Of a stretch of 64,000 nucleotides of DNA, positions 32,531-41,081 are shown piece after piece. Where the stretch lies: NCBI GenBank assembly GCA_963749365.1, contig CAVVME010000006.1:68163-132162 (forward strand), in the 5' to 3' direction. Position numbers and translations under genes: made by a program. Position 1 is the stretch's first letter, and each line of letters begins with the position of its first letter. Source of the DNA: WHSW01 sp963749365 (GTDB lineage: Bacteria; Actinomycetota; Thermoleophilia; Solirubrobacterales; 70-9). The notes beneath the pieces were generated by a model, which saw only the letters and a program-made list of their open reading frames with translations, made no database searches and was not told the DNA's origin.

Positions 32531-34399
32531 CTACTCGACCGTGACGGTTTTCGCGAGGTTGCGCGGCTGGTCGACATTGAGGCCGTTGAGCCGAGCGATG
32601 TGGTAGGCGAGAAGCTGGAGTGGCAGCACCGCGAGGATCGGCTGCAGGATCCAGTCCGTGCGTGGCACGAACAGGACCTGGTCCGCCGCCTCGACGACCT
32701 CCTCGGCTCCCTCGGTCGCGACCGCGATCACGTCGGCGCCGCGGGCGCGCACCTCGGAGACGTTGGAGAGCACTTTCTCGAGCACCGGGCTGTCGGTCGT
32801 CACGGCGATCACCGGGGTCCGTTCGTCGAGTAGTGCGATCGGACCATGCTTCATCTCGCCGGCGGCGTAGGCGTCGGTCGGGATGTAGGAGATCTCCTTC
32901 AGCTTCAGGGCTCCCTCGAGACAGACCGGGAGACAGATGTTGCGCCCCAGATAGAGGAAGAAGCGCCGCTCGTAGTGCGTGCCGGCGATCAGCTGCACCG
33001 GGTCGTCGATCGAGGACAACGTCTCCTGGATCTTCGACGGTAGTCGCTTCAGCTCGGCGATCAGCTCGGCGATCCGCGGTCCCGGCAACGTGTCCCGGAT
33101 CTGTGCGATCCAGAGCCCGAGCAGGTACATGGTCGCCACCTGGGCGGTGAAGGTCTTGGTCGCGGCAACGCCGATCTCGAGCCCAGCGCGGGTGAAGAGG
33201 ACGGCATCGGCGTCAAGGGTTGCCTGGCTGCCCATCACGTTGGTCACGGCGAGCACGGTCGCCCCGCGCTCACGCGCCAATCGCATCGCCGCCAGCGTGT
33301 CGGCGGTCTCGCCCGACTGGGTGATGCCGATCACCAGATCGTCGGCGCCGACGACTGGATCCCGGTAGCGGTACTCCGAGGCGACGTCCATCTCGACCGG
33401 CACCCGCGCCCATTGCTCGATCGCGTAGCGACCGACGAGACCGGCGTGGTAGCTCGTGCCGCAGGCGACGATCACGATCCGGCGCATGCCGATGATCAGG
33501 TCCTCCGCGATCTCGAGCTCCGAGAGGTCGACGGCGTCGACGTCCGGCAGCCGATCGGTGATCGTCTCGGCCACCGCATCGGCCTGCTCGTAGATCTCCT
33601 TCAGCATGAAGGTTGGATACCCGCCCTTCTCGGCCGCGTCCTCGTCCCAGGTGACCTCGAGCTCCTCGCGCTCGACGGCCAGTCCCTCGCCATCCTCGAT
33701 CCGTGCCCCGTCGGGATCGACGGTGACGATCTCGCCGTTCTTCAATCCCAGCGCCCGGCGCGTCTGAGCGAGGAAGGCCGGGATCGCCGAGGCGACATAG
33801 GTCTCGTCCTCGCCGAGTCCGACGATCAGCGGGCACTCCTGGCGGGCCGCGACCAGCGTCCGGGAGTGCGCCGAGTGCATTGCCACGAACGCGTAGTGGC
33901 CGCGCATCTCGGCGAACGCGCCGCGCACGGCCCCGGTCAGGTCGTCCTCGTAGTGCTTCTCGATCAGGTGGGCGACGATCTCGGCGTCCGTCTCGGAGCT
34001 GAACGTGTGCCCGTCCGCCTCCAGCTCGCGCCGCAACTCGCCGTGGTTCTCGACGATGCCGTTGAGCACGATGTGGACGCTGTCCGAGCAGTCGCCGTGC
34101 GGGTGGGCGTTCTCCTCGGTGACCCGGCCGTGGGTCGCCCAACGGGTGTGGGCGAGCCCGATCGTCGCCGGCGGCGCCGTCACCGCCACCGCGGAGCCGC
34201 CGTCGCCGTCGTCCTCGAACATGCCGAGCTCGGCCCGCAGGTTTGCCAGGTTGCCGACCGCTCGCACGGAGTCGATCTCGCCGTCGCTGAGCAGCGAGAT
34301 CCCGGCCGAGTCGTAGCCGCGGTACTCGAGCTTCTGCAGGCCGTCGACGAGCAGATCACGACAAGGGCGGTTGCCCACGTATCCGACGATTCCACACAT
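32531..34399 (-). CDS. glmS: Glutamine--fructose-6-phosphate aminotransferase
   Basis: The 622-residue enzyme begins MCGIVGYVGNRPC (N-terminal nucleophile Cys) and ends in the DQPRNLAKTVTVE motif. Inside are the glutaminase His/Asn region (AHTRWATHGRVTEENAHPH) and two SIS domains (CGTSYHAGLVGRYAIEQWA; GITQSGETADTLAAMR). It makes glucosamine-6-phosphate, feeding glmM just upstream. No glmS ribozyme is seen in the short upstream gap. Confidence 0.96.
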   Translation of the reverse strand: MCGIVGYVGNRPCRDLLVDGLQKLEYRGYDSAGISLLSDGEIDSVRAVGNLANLRAELGMFEDDGDGGSAVAVTAPPATIGLAHTRWATHGRVTEENAHPHGDCSDSVHIVLNGIVENHGELRRELEADGHTFSSETDAEIVAHLIEKHYEDDLTGAVRGAFAEMRGHYAFVAMHSAHSRTLVAARQECPLIVGLGEDETYVASAIPAFLAQTRRALGLKNGEIVTVDPDGARIEDGEGLAVEREELEVTWDEDAAEKGGYPTFMLKEIYEQADAVAETITDRLPDVDAVDLSELEIAEDLIIGMRRIVIVACGTSYHAGLVGRYAIEQWARVPVEMDVASEYRYRDPVVGADDLVIGITQSGETADTLAAMRLARERGATVLAVTNVMGSQATLDADAVLFTRAGLEIGVAATKTFTAQVATMYLLGLWIAQIRDTLPGPRIAELIAELKRLPSKIQETLSSIDDPVQLIAGTHYERRFFLYLGRNICLPVCLEGALKLKEISYIPTDAYAAGEMKHGPIALLDERTPVIAVTTDSPVLEKVLSNVSEVRARGADVIAVATEGAEEVVEAADQVLFVPRTDWILQPILAVLPLQLLAYHIARLNGLNVDQPRNLAKTVTVE

Positions 34400-34471
34400 G
34401 ATTGGCCTACAAGGGTAGAGGCGGCCTCGTCATAGGGCCACGCGCCGCCGGCCGCCGGCCGCTGGATCCCA

Positions 34472-35794
34472 TCAGCGCAGCTCCGCCTCGACGACCTCGA
34501 CCAATCGGGCGCAGACCGCCCGGCACTCGTCCTCGGTCGGTGCCTCGACCATCACCCTGAGCAGCGGTTCGGTGCCGGAGGGCCGAACCAGGACCCGACC
34601 TCTGCCCTCCAGCCCCCTGGCCTCGACCTCTACCGCCTCCGACAGTCGCGTCGCTCGCTCGACCGCTGCGCGGTCGCGAATCGCGACGTTCTCGAGCACC
34701 TGGGGGAGATGCTCGATCGGATGCTCGCGCGCGAGGTCGCGGCCGCCGAGCGCCTCGGAGGCGAGCAGGGCGGCAGCGATCCCGTCCCCGGTGGGTGCGA
34801 AATCGGTCCAGATCAGATGTCCCGACTGCTCGCCGCCGAGCACCCACCCGCGCCGTTCGAGCTCCGCGGAAACGCTGCGGTCGCCGACCGGCGTCGTCGC
34901 GACCTCGATCCCCGCCTCCTGCATCGCGCGATGGAGGCCGTAGTTGCTCATCACGGTGACCACGATCCCGCCCGCGAGCGCATCGTGTCCGTGCAGGTGA
35001 GTGGCGATCAGCGCGATCAGCTCGTCGCCGTCGCGCACCACCCCGCTCGAGTCGACGGCGAGGACGCGGTCGCCGTCGCCGTCGAAGGCGAAGCCGATCG
35101 TTGCCCCGGAGGCGCGCACGTGCTCGGCGAGCCGCTCCGGGTGGGTGGAGCCGCAGTCACGGTTGATGTTGCGGCCATCGGGCTGATCGCAGATCACCTC
35201 GACCTCGGCCCCGAGGCGGCCGAAGATCGCGGGGGCGGCGCGATAGGTGGCGCCGTTGGCGCAGTCGAGCACCACGCGCAGGTCCGAGAGATCGTGCCTG
35301 AACACGCCGGCGAGCTCGCGCAGGTAGTCCTCGAGCCCGCCCTCGAGCTCGCGCACCCGGCCCAATTCCGCCCCCGTCTCGGCCCCGGCGCGCAGCGACG
35401 CCTCGATCCGCTGCTCGACGTCGTCGCCGAGCTTGCGCCCGGTGCGGTCGAAGAACTTGATCCCGTTGTCCCGCCACGGATTGTGGGAGGCGGAGATCAC
35501 GGCGGCGAGGTCGAGCCCGAGCCGCCGGACGAGGATCGACGCCGCCGGGGTCGGCAGCACCCCCGCGCAGAACGCATCCCCACCCGCCTCCGCGATCCCC
35601 GCCGCAAGCGCCGCCTCGAGCATCGGTCCCGAGTCGCGGGTGTCGCGCACGATCACCACCTGCGGCCGCGTCGCCTCGACGATGCCGGCCGCCGCCTTGC
35701 CCAGCTCCAACGCCAGCTCGGCCGTCAGCAACTCGCCCGCGACCCCCCGCACCCCATCGGTCCCGAACAGCTTCTCTGGCAGGTCGTTGATCAT
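34472..35794 (-). CDS. glmM: Phosphoglucosamine mutase
   Basis: The 440-residue protein has the start LFGTDGVRGVAGE, the phosphoserine loop VISASHNPWRDNG, the metal loop FDGDGDRVLAVD and the sugar-binding GGEQSGHLI. It converts GlcN-6-P to GlcN-1-P for UDP-GlcNAc synthesis. The ATG at 35794 fits the family start; the frame upstream to 35854 has no function. It is followed by glmS. Confidence 0.95.
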   Translation of the reverse strand: MINDLPEKLFGTDGVRGVAGELLTAELALELGKAAAGIVEATRPQVVIVRDTRDSGPMLEAALAAGIAEAGGDAFCAGVLPTPAASILVRRLGLDLAAVISASHNPWRDNGIKFFDRTGRKLGDDVEQRIEASLRAGAETGAELGRVRELEGGLEDYLRELAGVFRHDLSDLRVVLDCANGATYRAAPAIFGRLGAEVEVICDQPDGRNINRDCGSTHPERLAEHVRASGATIGFAFDGDGDRVLAVDSSGVVRDGDELIALIATHLHGHDALAGGIVVTVMSNYGLHRAMQEAGIEVATTPVGDRSVSAELERRGWVLGGEQSGHLIWTDFAPTGDGIAAALLASEALGGRDLAREHPIEHLPQVLENVAIRDRAAVERATRLSEAVEVEARGLEGRGRVLVRPSGTEPLLRVMVEAPTEDECRAVCARLVEVVEAELR

Positions 35795-35948
35795 GCGGGG
35801 AGTGAGAGCAACGGAGGTCGAAGCAGCTGAGGCGGCGAAAACCAAGCCTGGCAAGGACGCAGGTCGGCCGGCGAAGCGAGCTTAGTGGACGCCTAAGTGA
35901 GCGAGTCGATCGCCCGAGGACACCGCCAGGCGCCGGTTTGCAGCCGCC

Positions 35949-36812
35949 TCAGCGCTTCGAGAACTGCGGACGCTTGCGGGCCTTCTTCAGTCCCGCCTTG
36001 CGACGCTCCTTCTTGCGAGCGTCGCGGGTCAACAGGCCACGACGCTTGAGCTCGGGGCGGAGCTCTGGGTCGATCTCGCACAGGGCTCTGGCGACCCCGT
36101 GGCGAACCGCGCCGGCCTGCCCCGAGATACCGCCGCCGTGGACGCGGACCGAGACGTTCACCGTCGACTCGTAGCCGGCCGTGAGCAGTGGCTGGCGGGC
36201 GACGGTGCGCAGGTTCTGGCGCGGAAAGTACTCGTCGAGCGACCGCCCATTGACCTCGAAGCCGCCCTCGCCGGCGCGCAGGATCACCCGCGCGATCGAG
36301 CTCTTGCGCTTCCCGGTCGCCTGGATCCTCGCCTCCGCCGGGACCGCGACCTGAGGTCCACTGCGCGCGACCGGCTCGTCGCCTGCCTCGGCCTCGGCAT
36401 CGAGCCGAGCCCGCTCCTCCGCCTCAGCCTCCAGCCTGGCGCGCTCCTCGGCGCCGAGCTCGCGTTCGGGCTCGATCGCGATCGGCTCCAGCTCCGCCCC
36501 GGGCGGCTGGTCCTTGGCCTTCGGTTGCTCAGCGGCCGGGGACTCGGCGGGCTCAGCAGCCGGGGACTCGACGGGCTCAGCAGCCGGGGACTCGGCGGGT
36601 TGCTCGGATTCCGGCTGCTCGCCCTCGGCCTGCTGGGGCTCCGATTGCTCGGCGTGCTCGCCCACGGCCTGCTCGCCCTCGGCCTGCTCCTCTGCGGGCT
36701 GCTCGGCCGAGGCGTCGGCCTCGGCCGCCGGCTCTTCGGCGTCCTGCGGCGCGGCATCCTCCGCGTCCGCCGGCGTTTCGTCGGCGGCGTCGTTGGTCGG
36801 CTCGTCGGTCAT
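35949..36812 (-). CDS. rpsI: Ribosomal protein uS9 with a long acidic N-terminal extension
   Basis: The last ~125 residues are a normal S9: IQATGKRKSSIARVILRAG, NVSVRVHGGGISGQAGAVRHGVARAL and the basic end KARKRPQFSKR that reaches the P-site tRNA. The first ~160 residues are unusual: they are rich in Ala, Glu, Pro and Gln and include three 8-residue repeats of ESPAAEPx encoded by 24-bp DNA units at 36533-36604, then a Glu/Arg/Ala helical stretch. Start ATG overlaps the rplM stop (ATGA at 36809-36812), so the extension is really translated. Its role is unknown. Confidence 0.93.
   Translation of the reverse strand: MTDEPTNDAADETPADAEDAAPQDAEEPAAEADASAEQPAEEQAEGEQAVGEHAEQSEPQQAEGEQPESEQPAESPAAEPVESPAAEPAESPAAEQPKAKDQPPGAELEPIAIEPERELGAEERARLEAEAEERARLDAEAEAGDEPVARSGPQVAVPAEARIQATGKRKSSIARVILRAGEGGFEVNGRSLDEYFPRQNLRTVARQPLLTAGYESTVNVSVRVHGGGISGQAGAVRHGVARALCEIDPELRPELKRRGLLTRDARKKERRKAGLKKARKRPQFSKR
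36533..36604 (-). repeat. Three 24-bp units inside rpsI
   Basis: Units at 36533-36556, 36557-36580 and 36581-36604 differ at a few bases and encode the ESPAAEPx repeats in the S9 extension. Confidence 0.75.
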
Positions 36813-37243
36813 CGTTGGATCTCCATCGGCTTCGGGTTCTGGGCGGCGTGCGGGTGGTCGGGGCCGGCGTAGACCTTGAGCTTGCGCAGCTGCTGGCGAG
36901 CGAGCCGGTTCCGAGGGAGCATCCCGTGCACGGCCTTGCGGATCACCTCTTCGGGACGGCGCTCGAGCATCTCGCCCAGGGTCCGGGAGCGGATCCCGCC
37001 GGGGTGGCCGCTGTGACGGTAGTAGACCTTGTCCTGGCGCTTGTTCCCCGTCACGGCGATCTTCTCGGCGTTGACGACGACGACGAAGTCACCGGTGTCG
37101 CAGTGCGGCGTGTACTCCGGCTTGCGCTTGCCGCGCAGGGCGTCGGCGATCTGGGTCGCCAACCGTCCCAGCGTCCGCCCCTCGGCGTCGACCAGATACC
37201 AGTCGCGCTGGCGGTTCTCGGGTGTTGCGACAAAGGTCTTCAT
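36809..37243 (-). CDS. rplM: Ribosomal protein uL13
   Basis: The 144-residue L13 has RDWYLVDAEGRTLGRLATQIADALRGK, DTGDFVVVVNAEKIAVTGNK and the end of the family, LPRNRLARQQLRKLKVYAGPDHPHAAQNP. The ATG at 37243 is the family start. It precedes rpsI with a four-base overlap, the usual order in bacteria. Confidence 0.95.
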   Translation of the reverse strand: MKTFVATPENRQRDWYLVDAEGRTLGRLATQIADALRGKRKPEYTPHCDTGDFVVVVNAEKIAVTGNKRQDKVYYRHSGHPGGIRSRTLGEMLERRPEEVIRKAVHGMLPRNRLARQQLRKLKVYAGPDHPHAAQNPKPMEIQR

Positions 37244-37356
37244 CGTCTGCGGACGGCGCGAGCGCGCACGAAAGCCGCGCTGCGGCTTCTGCCGACAGGC
37301 GCGGCCCGCGGATGATAGAGGGCCGGCGTCCGCCGGGTGCCGACGGAGGGCGCGGT

Positions 37357-37362
37357 TATACT
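37357..37362 (+). promoter_or_regulatory. -10 box before the c-di-AMP riboswitch
   Basis: TATACT, close to the -10 consensus, lies about 8 bases before the riboswitch starts. Confidence 0.5.
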
Positions 37363-37365
37363 GCC

Positions 37366-37525
37366 GCCCGCAAGACCTGCCGAGTTCCGCGTCACCGGAC
37401 GCGGAAGCGGGGGAACCATTGGGCCGGGGTCGAATCCCGTCCCAGGGGCGAATCGGGCCGACCGGCCCGTAGCGCCGCTCTTTCGGCGCAAGCCCGTCAG
37501 CTAACCCCGCAGGCGTGAGAAAGAG
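37366..37525 (+). ncRNA. ydaO-type (c-di-AMP) riboswitch
   Basis: The leader has the conserved blocks of the ydaO/yuaA aptamer: a hairpin CCGCGTC/GACGCGG (37386-37403), then GCGGGGGAACC, GGGGTCGAATCCC, GGGGCGAATC and the end block CCCGTCAGCTAACCCC followed by GGCGTGAGAAAGAG. It ends just before the start codon at 37538. In actinobacteria this class turns off cell-wall hydrolase genes when c-di-AMP rises; the downstream gene is an M23 peptidase, which fits. Confidence 0.82.
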
Positions 37526-37537
37526 AGGCCCGGTCGG

Positions 37538-38692
37538 ATGCAGCCGGCGTCGCCCAAGGGGCGCGGAGCGCGAAAACTGAGCGCAGCGGTCTCCGTGCTG
37601 GTGGTTGCCTGCGTGGCGGCGACGCAGGCCTCCGGCAGCGGAGGCGGCGGGGTCGCGACCGGCGAGCCGCCGAAGCTCAAGGCGGTGATCTGCCTCGAGC
37701 ACTGTGCCGGGATCCGGACCGCCGCGGTCGGCTCGGTGATCAGGCTCGACGGCAAGAACCTCGAGGGGGTCGACGAGGTGCGCCTCGCGGGTGACGGCGG
37801 ACGGGTGCTGGTCAGGCCGCGCGAGGTGGATGCCGGCTCGGTCGAGGCCAAGGTGCCCGAGGGCGCGGTCAGCGGCACGGTCAAGGTGAAGGCGTACGGC
37901 AGCGAGGCCGAGACCCCGCGAGACGAGCCGCTGAAGGTGGTCGCCAAGGACCAGATCCCCGCCGCCGGGGAGTTCCAGCTGACCTCCGCTGAGGCGACGC
38001 CGCGGAAGACCTTCTACGACGGGGTCGCGGCGCCGACGCTCACCTACCTGTTCCAGGGCGGAGCCGCCACCGACGTCCGGATCGAGGTCATCGATCGCGA
38101 CACGCGGGAGGTGGTCCGAACCTGGGTCGACGAGGGGGCGCAGCCCAACACCCGCAACTCCGCCCGCTGGAACGGGCGCACGGACGGCGGCGGCCTGGCC
38201 GCCAACGGCGAGTACGCGTTTCGGATCGGCAACGCCTCCGGCGGAGCCCTGAAGGCGACGGCGGACTCGCGCTTCGGCTATTACAAGTTCCGCTTCCCGC
38301 TCACCGCCAAGCACAGCTACGGCGACGGCTTCGGAGCCGGCCGAGGCCACCAGGGCCAGGACGTGTTCGCGAAGTGCGGCGCGACGATGCGCGCCGCACG
38401 CGGCGGCCGGGTGCAGTGGAACAAGACCCACAGCGCCGCCGGCAACTACCTCGTCATCGACGGCAAGGGCACGCAGACGGACTTCATGTACGCGCACCTG
38501 AAGCGGCGATCACCGCTGCAGCGCGGCGATCGGGTCCGCACCGGGCAGAAGATCGGCTTGGTCGGCGAAACCGGCAACGCGAGCGGTTGCCACCTGCACT
38601 TCGAGGCCTGGTCGGGGCCAGGCTGGTACGAGGGCGGGCGCGCGCTCTCCTCGGTCAGCACCCTGCTCAAGACCTGGGATCGCTGGAGCTGA
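37538..38692 (+). CDS. M23 family (LytM-type) peptidase
   Basis: The 384-residue protein has a basic start, a signal peptide (VSVLVVACVAATQASG), an IPT/TIG-like domain (about 45-130), a FlgD-like beta domain (about 150-250; TYLFQGGAATDVRIEV, NGEYAFRIG) and a C-terminal M23 domain with all zinc and catalytic residues: HQGQD (H, D), MYAHL, and CHLHFEAW (HxH). It likely cuts peptidoglycan cross-bridges. It is controlled by the c-di-AMP riboswitch at 37366-37525. Stop overlaps the possible start of the paralogue. Confidence 0.9.
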   Translation: MQPASPKGRGARKLSAAVSVLVVACVAATQASGSGGGGVATGEPPKLKAVICLEHCAGIRTAAVGSVIRLDGKNLEGVDEVRLAGDGGRVLVRPREVDAGSVEAKVPEGAVSGTVKVKAYGSEAETPRDEPLKVVAKDQIPAAGEFQLTSAEATPRKTFYDGVAAPTLTYLFQGGAATDVRIEVIDRDTREVVRTWVDEGAQPNTRNSARWNGRTDGGGLAANGEYAFRIGNASGGALKATADSRFGYYKFRFPLTAKHSYGDGFGAGRGHQGQDVFAKCGATMRAARGGRVQWNKTHSAAGNYLVIDGKGTQTDFMYAHLKRRSPLQRGDRVRTGQKIGLVGETGNASGCHLHFEAWSGPGWYEGGRALSSVSTLLKTWDRWS

Positions 38693-38712
38693 GCGGGCGA
38701 TCCCGCCGGGGC

Positions 38713-39525
38713 GTGGCGCTGGGCGTCGCACTGGCGACGCTCGCCGCCGGCTCCGGATCGGCGGCGAGCGTCGCTTCGCCCGCCGGCGGCACGGGTGCCG
38801 GCTTCAAGCTTGATCGGGCGCGGGCACGGCCCGCGGTGGCGTTCTTCGACGAGGAGCGGACGCTGCGCCTGCGCTACCGGTTTCGCGCCGAGCGCCGGCT
38901 CGACCTGCTGATCCGGGTCGTCCGAGCCGCCGACGGGAAATCGGTTCGGCGATGGGTCGCCCGTGACGTTGCTCCCGGACGCGTCCAGGTCCGCCGCTGG
39001 GACGGTCGGCGGGCCGACGGCGGCGTTCCGGCCGACGGCAACTACCAGTTTCGCATCGGTCCGCTCGGACGCCGCGGCGTCGTCGCCGGCGGCTTCGAGT
39101 TTCACGATCACCGCTTCCCGGTCGCCGGCCGCCATGCCTACGGCGACCGGTTCGGCGAGCCGCGCAGCGGCGGGCGGGTGCATGAGGGTCAGGACTTGCC
39201 CGCCCCCTGCGGTACGCCGCTGGTCGCCGCGCGGGGCGGCCGGGTGCAGGCGCGGGGCTACAGCGACGCCCTCTACGGCTATTGGGTCCTGATCGACGGG
39301 CGCGCCACCCGCGCCGACCACTTCTACGCCCACCTCGAGCGGCCGACGCCCCTGAGCGACGGCGACCGGGTCAGGACCGGACGCCCGGTGGGCGCGGTCG
39401 GCAAGACCGGCAACGCGCGCTCGGAGTTCTGCCAGCTTCACTTCGAGCTCTGGCCCCACGGCTATCGCAACGATGCCCCTCGCGACCCGTTGGCTGTCCT
39501 GCGTGCCTGGGACGCCTTCTCCTAG
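38713..39525 (+). CDS. M23-like peptidase paralogue with altered active site
   Basis: The GTG at 38713 gives 270 residues; a CTG at 38689 (CTGA overlapping the previous stop) would add a basic RSRR n-region and gives a better signal peptide. The protein has a FlgD-like domain and an M23 domain with EGQD metal residues and YAHLERP, but the HxH motif reads CQLHFELW: Gln (codon 39433-39435) replaces the first His. In LytM that His is a catalytic residue, so activity may be lost or changed. It is probably co-expressed with the intact paralogue under the same riboswitch. Confidence 0.8.
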   Translation: MALGVALATLAAGSGSAASVASPAGGTGAGFKLDRARARPAVAFFDEERTLRLRYRFRAERRLDLLIRVVRAADGKSVRRWVARDVAPGRVQVRRWDGRRADGGVPADGNYQFRIGPLGRRGVVAGGFEFHDHRFPVAGRHAYGDRFGEPRSGGRVHEGQDLPAPCGTPLVAARGGRVQARGYSDALYGYWVLIDGRATRADHFYAHLERPTPLSDGDRVRTGRPVGAVGKTGNARSEFCQLHFELWPHGYRNDAPRDPLAVLRAWDAFS

Positions 39526-39542
39526 TCGTCTAGCTCACCTCC

Positions 39543-40952
39543 GTGATTCGACCGGGTACCTTGACGCGCGTGAGCGAGGCCAGCGCAGCCGCGGAGACGC
39601 GCAAGTACGGCAAGTCGGCGGGGCTGCTGACCCTCGCCCTGGGCTCGGCGGGCCTGCTCGCCTACGCGTTCTTCGCCCTCGCCTCGCACAGCCTCTCGCG
39701 CGAGGACTACGGCGAGATCGTCGTCCTCTGGTCGGTCGTCTTCGTGCTCGCCTCGACCCTGTTTCGCCCGATCGAGCAGTTGCTCTCGCGGACGCTTGCC
39801 GAGCGCGAGCAGATCGGCGACGACACAGGGCACGTGTGGCGCGTCGCCGCGACGATTCAGGCCGGCGTGACGCTGGCGGCGGTCCTGATCCTGCTGCTCC
39901 TGCACGGGCCGATCACCGACAACCTGCTCGAGGGCGGCGAGGTCCTTTTCTGGGTCCTGGTCGGCGCGCTGATCGGGTTCGGCGGCTCCTACTTCGCACG
40001 CGGCTTTCTCGCCGGCCGGCGCCAGTTCGGGCTCTACGCGACCCTGCTGGTCTTCGAGGGCAGCGCGCGGCTGCTGTTCGCGCTCGCGGTCGCGCTCGGG
40101 ATCGCTGAGGGGATCGACGTGGTCGCGATCGGGATCGCGGCGGCGCCGATCGCGAGCATGGCCGTGATGCCGTTCGCGATCAGTCGCCGGCGCTCGCCCG
40201 CGAGCCTGGCGGGAACCGGCGAGCAGTCGCTGGGGGCCGGCACCGAGCCCGAGTTCACGCTCTCCCGCGGCGGCGCATTCGCCGCCGCGGTACTGGTGAT
40301 CATGCTCAGCGAGCAGATCATGGTCAGCTCCGGGGCGCTGTTCGTGCGGGCGGCGGAGGGCGCAGCCGCCGCGGGGTTCATCTTCAACGTGCTGATGGTC
40401 GCGCGGGCCCCGCTGGTCCTTTTCCAGGCGATCGCCGCCAGCCTTCTCCCCCATCTGACCCGGCTGCGCGCGCGCGGCGATTCGACCGGCGCCGACGCCT
40501 TCCGGATGTCGGTCAACACGACCCTGCTGACGATCGTCGGTTTCGCGGCTGCGACGACGCTCGGGGTGCTCGCGATTGGCCCCGACGTGATGCAGCTCGC
40601 GTTCGGCGACAAGTTCAGCTACGACCGGGTGGGGCTGGCGATCGTCGCGGTCGGGATGGGCTTCTACCTCTCGGCCGCGGCGCTCAACCAGGCGGCGCTG
40701 GCCCAGGGCCAGGCCCGGCGAGCCGCGCTCTGCTGGCTCACCTGCGCCGGCGCGTTCGTGGTCTGGAACCTGATCGCCCCGCTGGATCCCTACCGGACGG
40801 TCGAGGTCGGGTTCACCGGCTCGGCGGCGCTGCTCTCGGGGCTGCTCTACCTGCTCTATGCGCAGCCGCACCCCGTCGCCGCCGACTCGGTCGAGCCGGG
40901 CTCGCCGCAGGAGATCGAAGCCCGACTAGCCGCCGTCGACGAAATCGGTTAG
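39543..40952 (+). CDS. Polysaccharide flippase (MATE/MVF-like) family protein
   Basis: A 469-residue membrane protein with about 12-14 helices, the N-terminal SAGLLTLALGSAGLLAYAFFALASHSLSREDYG and a repeated ALIGFGGSYFARGFLAGRRQFG segment, as in polysaccharide-export flippases. It would move lipid-linked sugars across the membrane, but the substrate is unknown. GTG starts at 39543 and 39570 are both possible; the second fits spacing to the first helix. It follows the peptidase pair in the same direction. Confidence 0.85.
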   Translation: MIRPGTLTRVSEASAAAETRKYGKSAGLLTLALGSAGLLAYAFFALASHSLSREDYGEIVVLWSVVFVLASTLFRPIEQLLSRTLAEREQIGDDTGHVWRVAATIQAGVTLAAVLILLLLHGPITDNLLEGGEVLFWVLVGALIGFGGSYFARGFLAGRRQFGLYATLLVFEGSARLLFALAVALGIAEGIDVVAIGIAAAPIASMAVMPFAISRRRSPASLAGTGEQSLGAGTEPEFTLSRGGAFAAAVLVIMLSEQIMVSSGALFVRAAEGAAAAGFIFNVLMVARAPLVLFQAIAASLLPHLTRLRARGDSTGADAFRMSVNTTLLTIVGFAAATTLGVLAIGPDVMQLAFGDKFSYDRVGLAIVAVGMGFYLSAAALNQAALAQGQARRAALCWLTCAGAFVVWNLIAPLDPYRTVEVGFTGSAALLSGLLYLLYAQPHPVAADSVEPGSPQEIEARLAAVDEIG

Positions 40953-41081
40953 AGCGGCCGAGCTTTCTCGACCACCCGGCCCAGTTCCCACCCCGCACGC
41001 CCGGACGCGAAAGCACTATCAGAAGTCCGCGGCGTAGCCGCGGGCAATTGATTCAGGCGAGAGCGGAGGACGTGGCGGGAG

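Noticed and set aside
37425..37445. TCGAATCC stretch that looks like a tRNA T loop
   Set aside because: It belongs to the riboswitch; no tRNA arms surround it.
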